Positions 9,245-17,271 of a stretch of DNA of 64,000 nucleotides are shown here, one piece after another. Origin of the DNA: Stenotrophomonas ginsengisoli (lineage in GTDB: Bacteria > Pseudomonadota > Gammaproteobacteria > Xanthomonadales > Xanthomonadaceae); contig NZ_LDJM01000045.1 in the NCBI RefSeq assembly GCF_001431485.1, positions 1-64,000 on the forward strand, given 5' to 3'. Numbering within the stretch: the first letter of the stretch is position 1; each line of letters starts with the position of its first letter. A model generated the notes under the pieces. The model saw only the letters and a program-made list of their open reading frames with translations. It was not told the origin of the DNA and did no database searches. A program made the translations under genes and the position numbers.

Positions 9245-10021
9245 ATGCAAGCCATCATCCCACCGCCTGTCACCCTGGCCAGCATCAACCGCGAGGCCTA
9301 TATCTACCTGGGCGCCGGTGCCGCCGTGGCCTGGCAGCTGGCCCTGCCCGGCGTCGGCCGCGGCGTCGCCCGCCACAGCCAGACCCTGCAGCGCCCGCTG
9401 TCGCGCCTACGCGCGACCATGGCCTATATCTATGCGGTCAGCCTCGGCACCGATGCCGACCGTGCCGCCATTGCCAACCACGTCAACCGTGCCCACCGCC
9501 CGGTGCAGGGCGAGGGTTATTCGGCCTTCGACCGCGACCTGCAGCTGTGGGTGGCCGCCACCCTGTACCAGGGCGCACTGCAGATGCATGAGTGGTTTGT
9601 CGGCCCGGTGCCGCTGGCCAGCCGCGAACCGCTGTACCGCCAGGCCTGGGCCTTCGGCCGCGTGCTGCAGGTACGCGACACACAGTGGCCGCCCAACCAC
9701 CAGGCCTTCGCCCAATGGTGGCAGGGCCAGCAGGCCCGCCTCGCAGTGGAGCCGGAAGTGCGTGAGTACCTGCACGCCCTGCTCGATGGCCGCCACGCCC
9801 CCTGGTACCTCAAGCCGGCACTGCCGCTGCAGTCCTTCGTCACCCGCGCCCTGCTGCCCAAGCACCTGCGCCAACTGTTCGCCCTGCCCTGGAGCGAACG
9901 CGACCAGCACCGCTGGCAACGCCTGCACCACTGGGCACCACGCCTGTACTGGAAACTCCCCGCCTGGCTACGCCACTGGCCGGCCAACCATTACCTGCGC
10001 AAGCAGCATCAGCAGCGTTGA
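9245..10021 (+). CDS. MpaB/DUF2236 family oxygenase-like protein
   Basis: A 258-residue protein of the DUF2236 (ER-bound oxygenase mpaB/latex-clearing protein related) family. Recognised by the N-terminal NREAYIYLGAGAAVAWQLA, then NHVNRAHRPVQGEGYSAFDR and LQLWVAATLYQGAL around residues 77-118, where family members have the conserved Arg/His of the heme-binding helical core. Fungal MpaB cleaves a farnesyl side chain and Lcp cleaves rubber; bacterial relatives are mostly uncharacterised, so an oxidative role is inferred. ATG at 9245. The next feature downstream is a pair of REP-like repeats and the tail of mcrC on the other strand. Confidence 0.8.
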   Translation: MQAIIPPPVTLASINREAYIYLGAGAAVAWQLALPGVGRGVARHSQTLQRPLSRLRATMAYIYAVSLGTDADRAAIANHVNRAHRPVQGEGYSAFDRDLQLWVAATLYQGALQMHEWFVGPVPLASREPLYRQAWAFGRVLQVRDTQWPPNHQAFAQWWQGQQARLAVEPEVREYLHALLDGRHAPWYLKPALPLQSFVTRALLPKHLRQLFALPWSERDQHRWQRLHHWAPRLYWKLPAWLRHWPANHYLRKQHQQR

Positions 10022-10040
10022 AAATAACGAGCGTGCTCCA

Positions 10041-10143
10041 TAGGAGCGCCCCAGGCGCGACCAGCGACTGGAACCGTTGCCTGCGTCGTCAGCACGGAAA
10101 AGCACAGCCCATGACTCCGTAGGAGCGCCCCCGGGCGCGACCG
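10041..10143. repeat. Two direct REP-like repeats downstream of mcrC
   Basis: TAGGAGCGCCCCAGGCGCGA at 10041 and TAGGAGCGCCCCCGGGCGCG at 10120 are direct copies of the same short palindrome, about 79 bases apart. They sit between the convergent ends of the MpaB-type gene and mcrC and could serve as terminator-like hairpins. Confidence 0.7.
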
Positions 10144-10144
10144 G

Positions 10145-11413
10145 TCAGCCCACAACCCGCCCCACCAAACGCGTCCCAACCAATTCCCCGGTGCGCAGAT
10201 CCAGCGGGATTACTTCCAGACTCAAAACACCGGCGTCATCGAAATTGAACAACGGCAAAGCCTCATCAAACGACGATGTCCTCGGATAGATAAGACTCAT
10301 CCGCCCCTGACCACCTAGGTATTTCTGACCATAGGCAAAGAGCTGGTAGAGATCAGCCTGGCTGATGCCGTACTTGTTTGCCCGGTTACCGGCATCCAGC
10401 CGCTTCCATTTCGCATCGCCCACCCAGCAAAAGCCGGATTGGTCGATGAGGAAATCCGGCTGCAGCTGGAACATCGCACCGCCCTCATGGCGACACAGCG
10501 ACTGGCTGGCGGCTTGTTCGCGCAGGCGGACGCCAACTGGCAGATGCAGCCGCAGGGCCCAGCCGACGAAGCGCTCGAATACCCGCTGCATCGGAAACAG
10601 CAGGCTACGGCCCTGCCACTGCCCCAGCATCGCCAGAGGATTGCGCTCACCCAGAATCATCGCCACCCACGGCCGGATATCGCGGTAATGCGCCATCAGG
10701 CGGTCATCGCGCCAGCACTGAAAATCGCGGGTGTTGTCTCGTGAGGCAGGCACCTCGTGGAACACATGCGCCAGCTCGTGGCTCAGGCGCCAGTTGCCCG
10801 GATCGCGTGTCAGGCCACGCACCTTGTCCAAGGCCGAACGGATCAAGCGGTTCTCCGGGCGATCGGCATCAAAGACCTGATGCTCCACTTGGAACAGGTG
10901 CGCGCGGCCGGCCGGCTGGCGCAGCTGCTGGGCGATGAGCAGACGGCCACGCAGATGGCGCAACTGATCCTGCTCGGCGCGGTAGTCGCAGCGCACACCG
11001 CGCTGCACCAGCGTCTCCAGCGCCAGCAGGAACTGCTGCATGATCCATTCGCTGACCGGCATGGTGTGCGTCTGCAGCGATGCCTCGCCCAGATCACGCA
11101 CCGGCAGATCCAGACAACGTTGCAGCATAGCCAGCAAGGTGGCACGTGAGCGCGCCGGATCCTCGTTGCCATCCACCGTCTTGGGCAGGATCTCGATGCG
11201 CGTACCGCAGGGCGTTTCGATCAGACCGACATGGCCATCCAGACGCAGCCATCGCTGGTCTTCCATCTGCACCAGCGACACGCCACCGCTACCCAGCAGC
11301 CGGCCCTGGCGGCAAAGCCAGTCAAAGGCTGAAGGTGGAATGCACCGCTGGTGCATCCCTTCCTCCTGCAAGGGCGCGCTCGTCAGTCGCGCATGTTCAT
11401 GGACCAGGATCAC
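10145..11413 (-). CDS. mcrC: McrC-type nuclease subunit of a McrBC restriction system
   Basis: A 422-residue protein of the McrC/LlaJI-specificity type. It shows the conserved GHVGLIETPCGTRIEILPKT in the N-terminal third and a C-terminal PD-(D/E)xK nuclease core: LQPDFLIDQSG (D in beta-2) followed by WVGDAKWK (D-x-K) near residues 320-340, then an ISQADLYQLFAYGQKYLGG helix. McrC is the endonuclease partner that stimulates McrB GTPase activity and cuts modified DNA. Its GTG start (11413) overlaps the mcrB TGA by three bases (GTGA), so the two are translationally coupled. GC content is visibly lower than in the neighbouring housekeeping genes, which suggests acquisition. Confidence 0.9.
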   Translation of the reverse strand: MILVHEHARLTSAPLQEEGMHQRCIPPSAFDWLCRQGRLLGSGGVSLVQMEDQRWLRLDGHVGLIETPCGTRIEILPKTVDGNEDPARSRATLLAMLQRCLDLPVRDLGEASLQTHTMPVSEWIMQQFLLALETLVQRGVRCDYRAEQDQLRHLRGRLLIAQQLRQPAGRAHLFQVEHQVFDADRPENRLIRSALDKVRGLTRDPGNWRLSHELAHVFHEVPASRDNTRDFQCWRDDRLMAHYRDIRPWVAMILGERNPLAMLGQWQGRSLLFPMQRVFERFVGWALRLHLPVGVRLREQAASQSLCRHEGGAMFQLQPDFLIDQSGFCWVGDAKWKRLDAGNRANKYGISQADLYQLFAYGQKYLGGQGRMSLIYPRTSSFDEALPLFNFDDAGVLSLEVIPLDLRTGELVGTRLVGRVVG

Positions 11414-13929
11414 GCCTGCGCTACCGACGCATCCTGGTAAATGCCCATGTAGGCGGCAGGATCATCGAAAGCCTCATCATCCAGCTGCCACAGCCGCGAA
11501 AGACCGGGAAGATCGATGCCCTCACCGAACAATGCCGAACTCCCCATGCCCGGTTCGATCAGGAAACGCGGCGCGCTTGCCTTGCGATGGTCATTGAGGA
11601 CCCAGGCAATCTTCTGCCAGTCCTCGTAAAAGTATTCCTGCAACAGCGGAATGACCTGGCGACGGAACACCTTGGCCAATGCCGCCATCGAAGGGGCATC
11701 CTTCAACCCCATGAACCAGGCATGTCCGATCTGGTAGTCGCGCCCCAGGAGTACCGCGATGCGCTGGTTCATGACCGTCAGCATCTGCGCAACGTCGATA
11801 TCTTCGATCAACACCCCTGCCAGCAATTCCGGCCTGGGTGGCAGTTCGATGAACTCGAAGCGGCGTCGCAGCGCCACATCCAGCGAGGCCAGCGATCGGT
11901 CTGCATTGTTCATCGTACCAATCAGATGCAGATTGGAAGGCACACTGAAACGCTCCTTCGAATAAGGCAGCGTTACCGACAGCGCCTCCTTCTGACCATC
12001 GCGCTTGGACGGCTCGATCAAGGTGATCAGCTCGCCGAAGATGCGCGAGACATTGCCGCGGTTGATCTCGTCGATGATCAGCACGCGTGCTTCCGGTCCA
12101 TTTACTTCGGCCTGCCCACTGTCCAGCAGTGCAACCAGGCGATCGCGCTTGATCGCCGAAGGCTCATAGACCGTCATCTGGCTGAAGCGTTTGTCGGTCA
12201 GCTCCTGGTACGGGCGCCCCGGTGAGTACTGGCGCAGCCAGCGCACCGGGCGGCTGTGCGTGTATTCGCGATCCTCGCTGTCCACGAATTGGTAGTCGCC
12301 GGTGATCTCGCCAATGGCCCTGAACTTCAGATTACCTTCGGTCACCAGGATCAAGTCTCCCGGTTTCATCTGCCGTACGAACACATTCAAGGCTGTTGCC
12401 GGGTAACCACTACCCTGCTGTCCGGCTGCCTTCAGACGATCAGTGATGTCCTGCCGGGAGGCCACACCGGTCAGATCCACACCTGAGCCAAAGCCGAGCA
12501 AGGCGCAGCCGTTGGCCATGCATTGCTCAAAGATATGACCTTCAGTCAGCGCATCCCCCAGGGACAACTTCCAGATCCGACGGTCGCTGACATCGAGGCC
12601 TTCGCTTCCCTCAGTCACGACACGGCTGCGCGCCGCTTCGCAAACGGTCTTGAACACGCCGGGCTCGACACTGTATTCCAGTCCACCACCCTCTTCGGCC
12701 GCATTGGCACGGATGCCTTCAACAAAGTCCTCATAGCTGAAGCTCTGGTGGAAGGTCACAAAATGGATGTGGCCACTTTCCGCAAGCTCGTCAAAACGCT
12801 GCTTCAGCGCATCACGATTCTTGGCATTGACGGCAAGGAAGCTTGGATCGAGCAGTTCCAGCGCAGCGTCCACTGTGCCGTGTGTCTTGCCGGTACCGGG
12901 CGGGCCGTAATAGATGCGGTTGATCGGCTGAAGGCATTTGTCTTCCATGTTGACCTCTGCGTCTGACGCCCCATCTGATATCTGCGTAACAGCAGGGCTG
13001 GTGGATTCGGCAATACGGCTCTTCGACTCATGCCGGATGCGGTAGACGCCATCCTCGTCTTCGGCGATGACGATGGCATCTCCTGCACGTACCCCCTTCT
13101 GCCGGAAATAGCTTCCCAGACGCTTGCGCAACCTACCGCTTTCGCCGGTCGTGGTACGGAAATCACTTTTGAAGCGCTCACCGGTATCGGTCAGGAACTC
13201 CAGCGGCTCGCCGGCCTCAGCATCTGTAGCGCCGCCTCGGACAGTCTCCGGAAACGGAGCACTGATAAGACTGAAAGACAGATAGCCATTGTCGATTGCC
13301 CCTTGGGTCAGGGTGATGCGCAAGGGGTTGGCTTCGACCCAATCCCGCCAGACCTTTCGGCTGAATGCCATCAGCGGCTCGTCTTCTTGCCGCATTGCCG
13401 CGATTCCGCCATAGAGCTGGCTGAGCGGTGTACGACGATCCGTGGCCGGCAGGCCCATCGCATGCAGAAGTGGTTTGCGGGAAAAGACACAAGGAAAAGG
13501 CGCACCGTCCCGCTGCTGGTAATGGAAGGCGATCTTCCAGCGATACGATTCCCCCAGGCGACTGCGGTCAACCACGTCCAGCTCGCCACGACTTGCCGCT
13601 TCGGCTATGGCGAGCACCTCGGAACGTACAGCATCGAAAGCTCGCTCGGGCGTGCTGCCGAACTGCTGGTACCAGCCATAGTGCTCGTCATAAGCCCGCG
13701 AACCATCGCCCACCTTTGGCGTGCTGTCATTGCGCGAGTAGATCCCGAACTTGAAGGCCGAACCACCCCAGATGCTGCCGTAGCCATCCAGACGCCCTTC
13801 CATCCAGTAAGTGAAGCAATCCTTGTCACCGGCACGGGTGTATTCATCCAGTGTCATCATCCTCAGACGGCTGATGGGCCACTGCACCAAAAACTCATCC
13901 CAAAGACTTTCATTCAGATCGAATGCCAC
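11410..13929 (-). CDS. mcrB: McrB-type AAA+ GTPase with an EVE-like insertion
   Basis: An 839-residue motor subunit of a modification-dependent (type IV) restriction system. Residues 1-180 form an N-terminal module that is not the usual McrB DUF3578; about 240-305 looks like a second small beta-rich module. The AAA+ core has Walker A GPPGTGKT (342-349), Walker B VLIIDEINRG (616-625) and the McrB signature MNNADRS (673-679) followed by ALRRRFEFIELPP. Roughly residues 448-568 between Walker A and B look like an EVE/PUA-like modified-base reader: WKLSLGD, then ALLGFG, then MKPGDLILVTEGN and AIGEITG. The GTG at 13929 is chosen because AGGGGG lies five bases upstream; a TTG at 13950 is an alternative. 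It overlaps mcrC downstream. Confidence 0.9.
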   Translation of the reverse strand: MAFDLNESLWDEFLVQWPISRLRMMTLDEYTRAGDKDCFTYWMEGRLDGYGSIWGGSAFKFGIYSRNDSTPKVGDGSRAYDEHYGWYQQFGSTPERAFDAVRSEVLAIAEAASRGELDVVDRSRLGESYRWKIAFHYQQRDGAPFPCVFSRKPLLHAMGLPATDRRTPLSQLYGGIAAMRQEDEPLMAFSRKVWRDWVEANPLRITLTQGAIDNGYLSFSLISAPFPETVRGGATDAEAGEPLEFLTDTGERFKSDFRTTTGESGRLRKRLGSYFRQKGVRAGDAIVIAEDEDGVYRIRHESKSRIAESTSPAVTQISDGASDAEVNMEDKCLQPINRIYYGPPGTGKTHGTVDAALELLDPSFLAVNAKNRDALKQRFDELAESGHIHFVTFHQSFSYEDFVEGIRANAAEEGGGLEYSVEPGVFKTVCEAARSRVVTEGSEGLDVSDRRIWKLSLGDALTEGHIFEQCMANGCALLGFGSGVDLTGVASRQDITDRLKAAGQQGSGYPATALNVFVRQMKPGDLILVTEGNLKFRAIGEITGDYQFVDSEDREYTHSRPVRWLRQYSPGRPYQELTDKRFSQMTVYEPSAIKRDRLVALLDSGQAEVNGPEARVLIIDEINRGNVSRIFGELITLIEPSKRDGQKEALSVTLPYSKERFSVPSNLHLIGTMNNADRSLASLDVALRRRFEFIELPPRPELLAGVLIEDIDVAQMLTVMNQRIAVLLGRDYQIGHAWFMGLKDAPSMAALAKVFRRQVIPLLQEYFYEDWQKIAWVLNDHRKASAPRFLIEPGMGSSALFGEGIDLPGLSRLWQLDDEAFDDPAAYMGIYQDASVAQA

Positions 13930-13980
13930 ACATCCCCCTACTGTCTGCAAACGCCATCAAAAGAACATCAATGATGAAAA

Positions 13981-14009
13981 TAAATATTAATCATATCGAA
14001 TGAATGCAA
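13981..14009 (-). promoter_or_regulatory. Candidate sigma-70 promoter for mcrBC
   Basis: On the minus strand TTGCAT (14009-14004) and TATTTA (13986-13981) are separated by 17 bases, about 50 bases upstream of the mcrB start, within an AT-rich stretch. A TATGAT hexamer also overlaps this region. Prediction from motif only. Confidence 0.35.
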
Positions 14010-14257
14010 AACATCCTCAAGGAGAAATACCACATAAAGATATCCATGAGCGCAGAGAGCCCATACCCCCATCACCTTGATCAAGGACTACATATCCCCA
14101 GGATCATTTACAACTTAATTCAGCTTAATTCATCCGCCTCCACGCCGAGGAGGCCGGCAATGCAGCACTGAGCCGCCAGCTCATCAAAACCTTCATTAAC
14201 AATCATGACATCGATCTCATGTCCCTGATCCCCGCAGGCATCAGATCACCTGCTTGA
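14004..14257 (+). pseudogene. Possible frameshifted remnant of a small gene in AT-rich DNA
   Basis: Two overlapping open stretches read like one broken frame. ATG at 14004 opens a 55-codon frame (MQNILKEKYHIKISM...) ending at 14171. In the next frame 14130-14257 is open for 42 codons with ordinary composition (EEAGNAALSRQLIKTF then NNHDIDLMSLIPAG). Joining them near 14130 would give a protein of roughly 80 residues. There is no good ribosome site and no family I recognise, so this could equally be non-coding DNA. Nothing else is seen in 14010-14390. Confidence 0.25.
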
Positions 14258-14392
14258 TAACGCCACTGACTTCATCACTGCTTCCCAAATATTTCTTTGC
14301 AGCAAGATAGTAAAATTATCGACTCTAGCTAGATTCCCCACTGAAAATCAGGCGCAAGACCCGGCACCTACCGCGAGCCAGCAGGAAAAAGC

Positions 14393-14447
14393 ATCGCGGC
14401 CGGGGCCGCTCCCACAAAACCGGGGCCTACGAGGCTGTGGGAGCATG
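14393..14447. repeat. REP-like palindrome
   Basis: ATCGCGGCCGGGGCCGCTCC at 14393 is followed by CTGTGGGAGCATGC at about 14435, the same repeat vocabulary as at 2050 and 18612. It lies just downstream of the phosphoesterase gene and marks one edge of the AT-rich mcrBC region. Confidence 0.65.
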
Positions 14448-14459
14448 CTTGTATGCTGC

Positions 14460-15998
14460 TTACCGGCTGCCGGCTTCCAAGCTGTAGGTGGTACTGGCCC
14501 GGTATTCCCCACCCGGCAACTGGGCGCGCACTTCGACTTGGTGCTCACCGACGGCGAGTTTGGTAGGCAGTGCGCCGCGCCACAGGTGCGGTGAGGGCTT
14601 TGCTTCAGGGCTGCGGTCATAGCTGCGCAGGCCATCGGCAAGGTCATCAGCCACGTTTTCCAGCAGCAGGGCCGGGTCCGGCGCGGTGACGCGCTTCATG
14701 GGCTGCCAGTCGCCGCCATCGACACGGAACTCCACCTGCGTATCGGCATCACCCATCCACACGTTGGCGTACAGGCCCCAGGCCGGGTAGGCGCCCTGGC
14801 GCAGCACCTTGGGCGCGTGCAGGTGCATCTGCGCATCATCCGGGGCGCGGGCGGCACGGTATTCGAGCTGGTAGCCGCCCTGCCCGTCCACATGCAGCAG
14901 GCCGTAACCATTGGGCGTGCCATCGGCCATGGTGGCGGCGGGAATGCCGTCCTTGTCGGTTATGCCAGACCAGAACGCGCCACAGGCGGCGCCAACATTG
15001 TATTCGTGCAGGCGCCCTGCCCCGTTCCAGCCATCGGCGCTGCTGTAGTAGCGATGCTCCTGGGTGTGGGTGTGGCCACTGAGCACCAATCGCTTGGGGA
15101 AGCGGGCCAGCAGGTCGAACAGTTTCTGCCGGTCGGCTGCGCGGAAGTTGGCATCAAACAGCGGCATGTGCAGGCCGATGACCACCAGCCGCGCGTCATC
15201 CAGGGTGGCCAGGTACTGCGCCAGCCAGGCGAACTGCTCATCGCGCAGTCCGCCGATATAGGCCGGGCGCTGGCCGGGCTGGGCGATGATGTCGTCCAGG
15301 CCAATAAACACCGCCTGCGGCTCTTCCCAGGCGAAGGTGTCCGGGCCCAGCGCACGCTGGAAACTGGTCAGGGCATCGGCATCGCTGCTCGCATCCAGGT
15401 CCATGTCGTGGTTGCCGGGGATATGCAGCCACGGCACGCCCAGGCGCGTGGTCTGCGCGGTCAGCGCCGGGTACAGGGACAGGTCGTCATTGGCGATGTC
15501 GCCCAGGGTCAGGCCCAGGTGGGCACGGTGCGTGCCGATCAGCGGTTCGATAATGTCGCGGGCGTAGTAACCCACTTCGGTGAGGTCAGCGGTCTGCGAA
15601 TCGGCAAACAGCAGGCTGCTCAGGGTGGCCGGGGCCAGGGTCTGACGCTGCAGGGCAAAGCTGCGGCACTGCGCCGGACGTGGGGCAGGCGGCAGGCCAT
15701 AGGAATCCAGCGAGCGCGAATCATCCCGGTGGCGCCAGGTATCGGGCAGGCCATCATGGCGCGCCACACTGGCCCAGCCGGCGGGTTTGACGATGGACAC
15801 CAGCGCCGCGTCGGAGATCGGCAACAGGTAGTGGCCATGCGCATCGGTACGCACCAGCGCCTGGCCGTCGCTGACCAGCACGCCAGGCACGCCCTCACCG
15901 CTGGCTTGGTCGACCACCTTGCCGGAAAAGCACGGCCACTGGGCGGCGGCAATCGGGGACAGGGCCAGCAACAGGCTGGCCGCCAGGACGTGGCGCAT
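14460..15998 (-). CDS. Secreted calcineurin-like phosphoesterase with N-terminal carboxypeptidase-regulatory-like domain
   Basis: A 512-residue exported protein: signal peptide at residues 1-19 ending AAA-Q, then a small beta-sandwich (about 22-120; SGKVVDQASGEGVPGVLVSD and TDAHGHYLLP are typical of peptidase-associated Ig-like folds). The phosphoesterase domain has FADSQ (D133), LGDIANDD (about 166), PGNHDMD (195-201), a GLHMPLF helix and SGHTHTQEH at about 305. A C-terminal beta domain follows, as in the three-domain metallophosphoesterases of Bacteroidetes and Xanthomonadaceae. A likely role is periplasmic or extracellular phosphate-ester hydrolysis; substrate unknown. ATG at 15998 has GGAG six bases upstream. 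Confidence 0.87.
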   Translation of the reverse strand: MRHVLAASLLLALSPIAAAQWPCFSGKVVDQASGEGVPGVLVSDGQALVRTDAHGHYLLPISDAALVSIVKPAGWASVARHDGLPDTWRHRDDSRSLDSYGLPPAPRPAQCRSFALQRQTLAPATLSSLLFADSQTADLTEVGYYARDIIEPLIGTHRAHLGLTLGDIANDDLSLYPALTAQTTRLGVPWLHIPGNHDMDLDASSDADALTSFQRALGPDTFAWEEPQAVFIGLDDIIAQPGQRPAYIGGLRDEQFAWLAQYLATLDDARLVVIGLHMPLFDANFRAADRQKLFDLLARFPKRLVLSGHTHTQEHRYYSSADGWNGAGRLHEYNVGAACGAFWSGITDKDGIPAATMADGTPNGYGLLHVDGQGGYQLEYRAARAPDDAQMHLHAPKVLRQGAYPAWGLYANVWMGDADTQVEFRVDGGDWQPMKRVTAPDPALLLENVADDLADGLRSYDRSPEAKPSPHLWRGALPTKLAVGEHQVEVRAQLPGGEYRASTTYSLEAGSR

Positions 15999-16039
15999 GG
16001 GGCGCTCCGGAAGGTGATCCAAGGAACGCCCATTGTAGA

Positions 16040-16064
16040 AGGTCGCGACCGGGGTCGCTCCTAC
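16040..16064. repeat. REP-like palindrome upstream of the phosphoesterase gene
   Basis: GGTCGCGACCGGGGTCGCTC followed by CTACG. It includes the small palindrome GGTCGCGACC. The rest of the 15999-16417 gap shows no gene that I can support; weak open frames there are GC-bias artefacts. Confidence 0.7.
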
Positions 16065-16417
16065 GGGAGCTGGCTGCTTCGGTGGCGCGGCAGTGCCTGC
16101 CGGCCAGTACAGCGATGATCGTGCCTGGCATGCCGCTATGGCCGCATCCACTGGGCACATCATGCAAGGCCATCTGCTGCCCGGCCCGGCCTGCCGTGCG
16201 CAGCTACCGCATGAATGCGCAAGTGGCTTGCCCTTGGCACTGCCGCCGTCGCTGTCTTTTCAACGCCATCGCCGTGACAAGCATCACCTATCTGACGCGA
16301 CAACCCGACACATCGGCATCAACGCGAAAAACGGACCATTCCCCCTTGCCGCCCAGCGTGCTATTACCACCCCACAGCCTTGCGCACGCAGCCCGCTCTC
16401 GTTTGAAGAGAGATGCG

Positions 16418-17107
16418 ATGACCTTGCCCGCCCGATTGCGCCCCCTGTACGCAGGTGCCCTGGCCCTGCTCTGCCTGCCCAGCCTGATCGCCTGCGCCCG
16501 AACCGGAAACGACATGAACCCGAACGCTGCCCATTCGCCCGTTAGCGCTGCCGCCGACCCGATGGCGGAATTTCGCAACCCCAAGCCCCGGCAGGCATAC
16601 CGCATCACCATGACGATCACCGGGGCACCCGGCCCCTTTACCTGGATGCGCCCGATTGCCCACTACGATGTCACCAACCGCGAATGCTTGAGCCCTCCGA
16701 AGGACAACCCGGGCGGGCGCAGCGCGCCGGTACCGACGGCCCCTACGGATTTCCAGCTCACCCAGACCGGCGAAGGGATCTATACCGGCGTGGTCCATGC
16801 CGACCTGATGCTGGACCGGGATTACAACGGCCACGGCATCTGCCACTGGGAGATGACCTCGGTGGTGGTGCAGATGAAGCCAACCGGGGCAGCAGGCGAA
16901 ACGTTCTTTGTACCGGCCATCCCCGGCAACAAACTCTCACCCGGCAACACGCTGACCATTTACTACAACAAGAACGCCTATACCCGCAAAGATGCCAGTG
17001 CACTGGGCAACCCAGGCTTCAGTGACCGCCAGCACGTGTCGCCCTCGATAGCGGAATCGGACCTGTTCACCATCACCTTCCGTGTCGAAGAAGAGGCATC
17101 ACCATGA
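16418..17107 (+). CDS. Lipoprotein of the kind paired with T4SS (X-Tfe) effectors; candidate immunity protein
   Basis: A 229-residue exported lipoprotein: basic N-terminus, hydrophobic core and lipobox LIAC (Cys about 26). The mature part is beta-rich and contains RQAYRITMTITGAPGPF, CLSPPKDNPGG and MLDRDYNGHGICHWE. From memory, lipoproteins with this pattern are found in Stenotrophomonas and Lysobacter beside effectors secreted by the bacteria-killing type IV system; that assignment is inference. A GAAGAGAG site precedes ATG 16418. Its stop overlaps the start of the next small frame (ATGA), the immunity-effector order also seen at 26.6-29.5 kb. If the downstream effector is truncated, this would be an orphan immunity gene kept for protection. 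Confidence 0.7.
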   Translation: MTLPARLRPLYAGALALLCLPSLIACARTGNDMNPNAAHSPVSAAADPMAEFRNPKPRQAYRITMTITGAPGPFTWMRPIAHYDVTNRECLSPPKDNPGGRSAPVPTAPTDFQLTQTGEGIYTGVVHADLMLDRDYNGHGICHWEMTSVVVQMKPTGAAGETFFVPAIPGNKLSPGNTLTIYYNKNAYTRKDASALGNPGFSDRQHVSPSIAESDLFTITFRVEEEASP

Positions 17108-17271
17108 GCATGGGAAGCCAGCAATACGCTTATCTGGCTGACCATAGCTATGGCCGCAATGAGAGAGGCAAGCAATCTGTAGAACAACTGAAAACCACGA
17201 TCGAGCCGCCCGATCTCCCCTGGCTGCAGCGGCAACAAGCGAACATGTACAACGGGCAGCGACAGCCCTGA
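17104..17271 (+). CDS. 55-residue frame, probable N-terminal stub of a truncated effector
   Basis: ATG 17104 overlaps the upstream lipoprotein stop as ATGA. The 55-residue product starts MSMGSQQYAYLADHSYGRNE and continues through EQLKTTIEPPDLPW to a TGA at 17271, which abuts the stop of the convergent MORN-repeat gene. The opening resembles the first residues of alpha/beta-hydrolase (lipase)-type secreted effectors, which often begin with a YALLA-xxAYG motif. No XVIPCD tail remains. I infer a decayed effector gene downstream of its immunity gene; it could also be a short genuine protein. Confidence 0.45.
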   Translation: MSMGSQQYAYLADHSYGRNERGKQSVEQLKTTIEPPDLPWLQRQQANMYNGQRQP

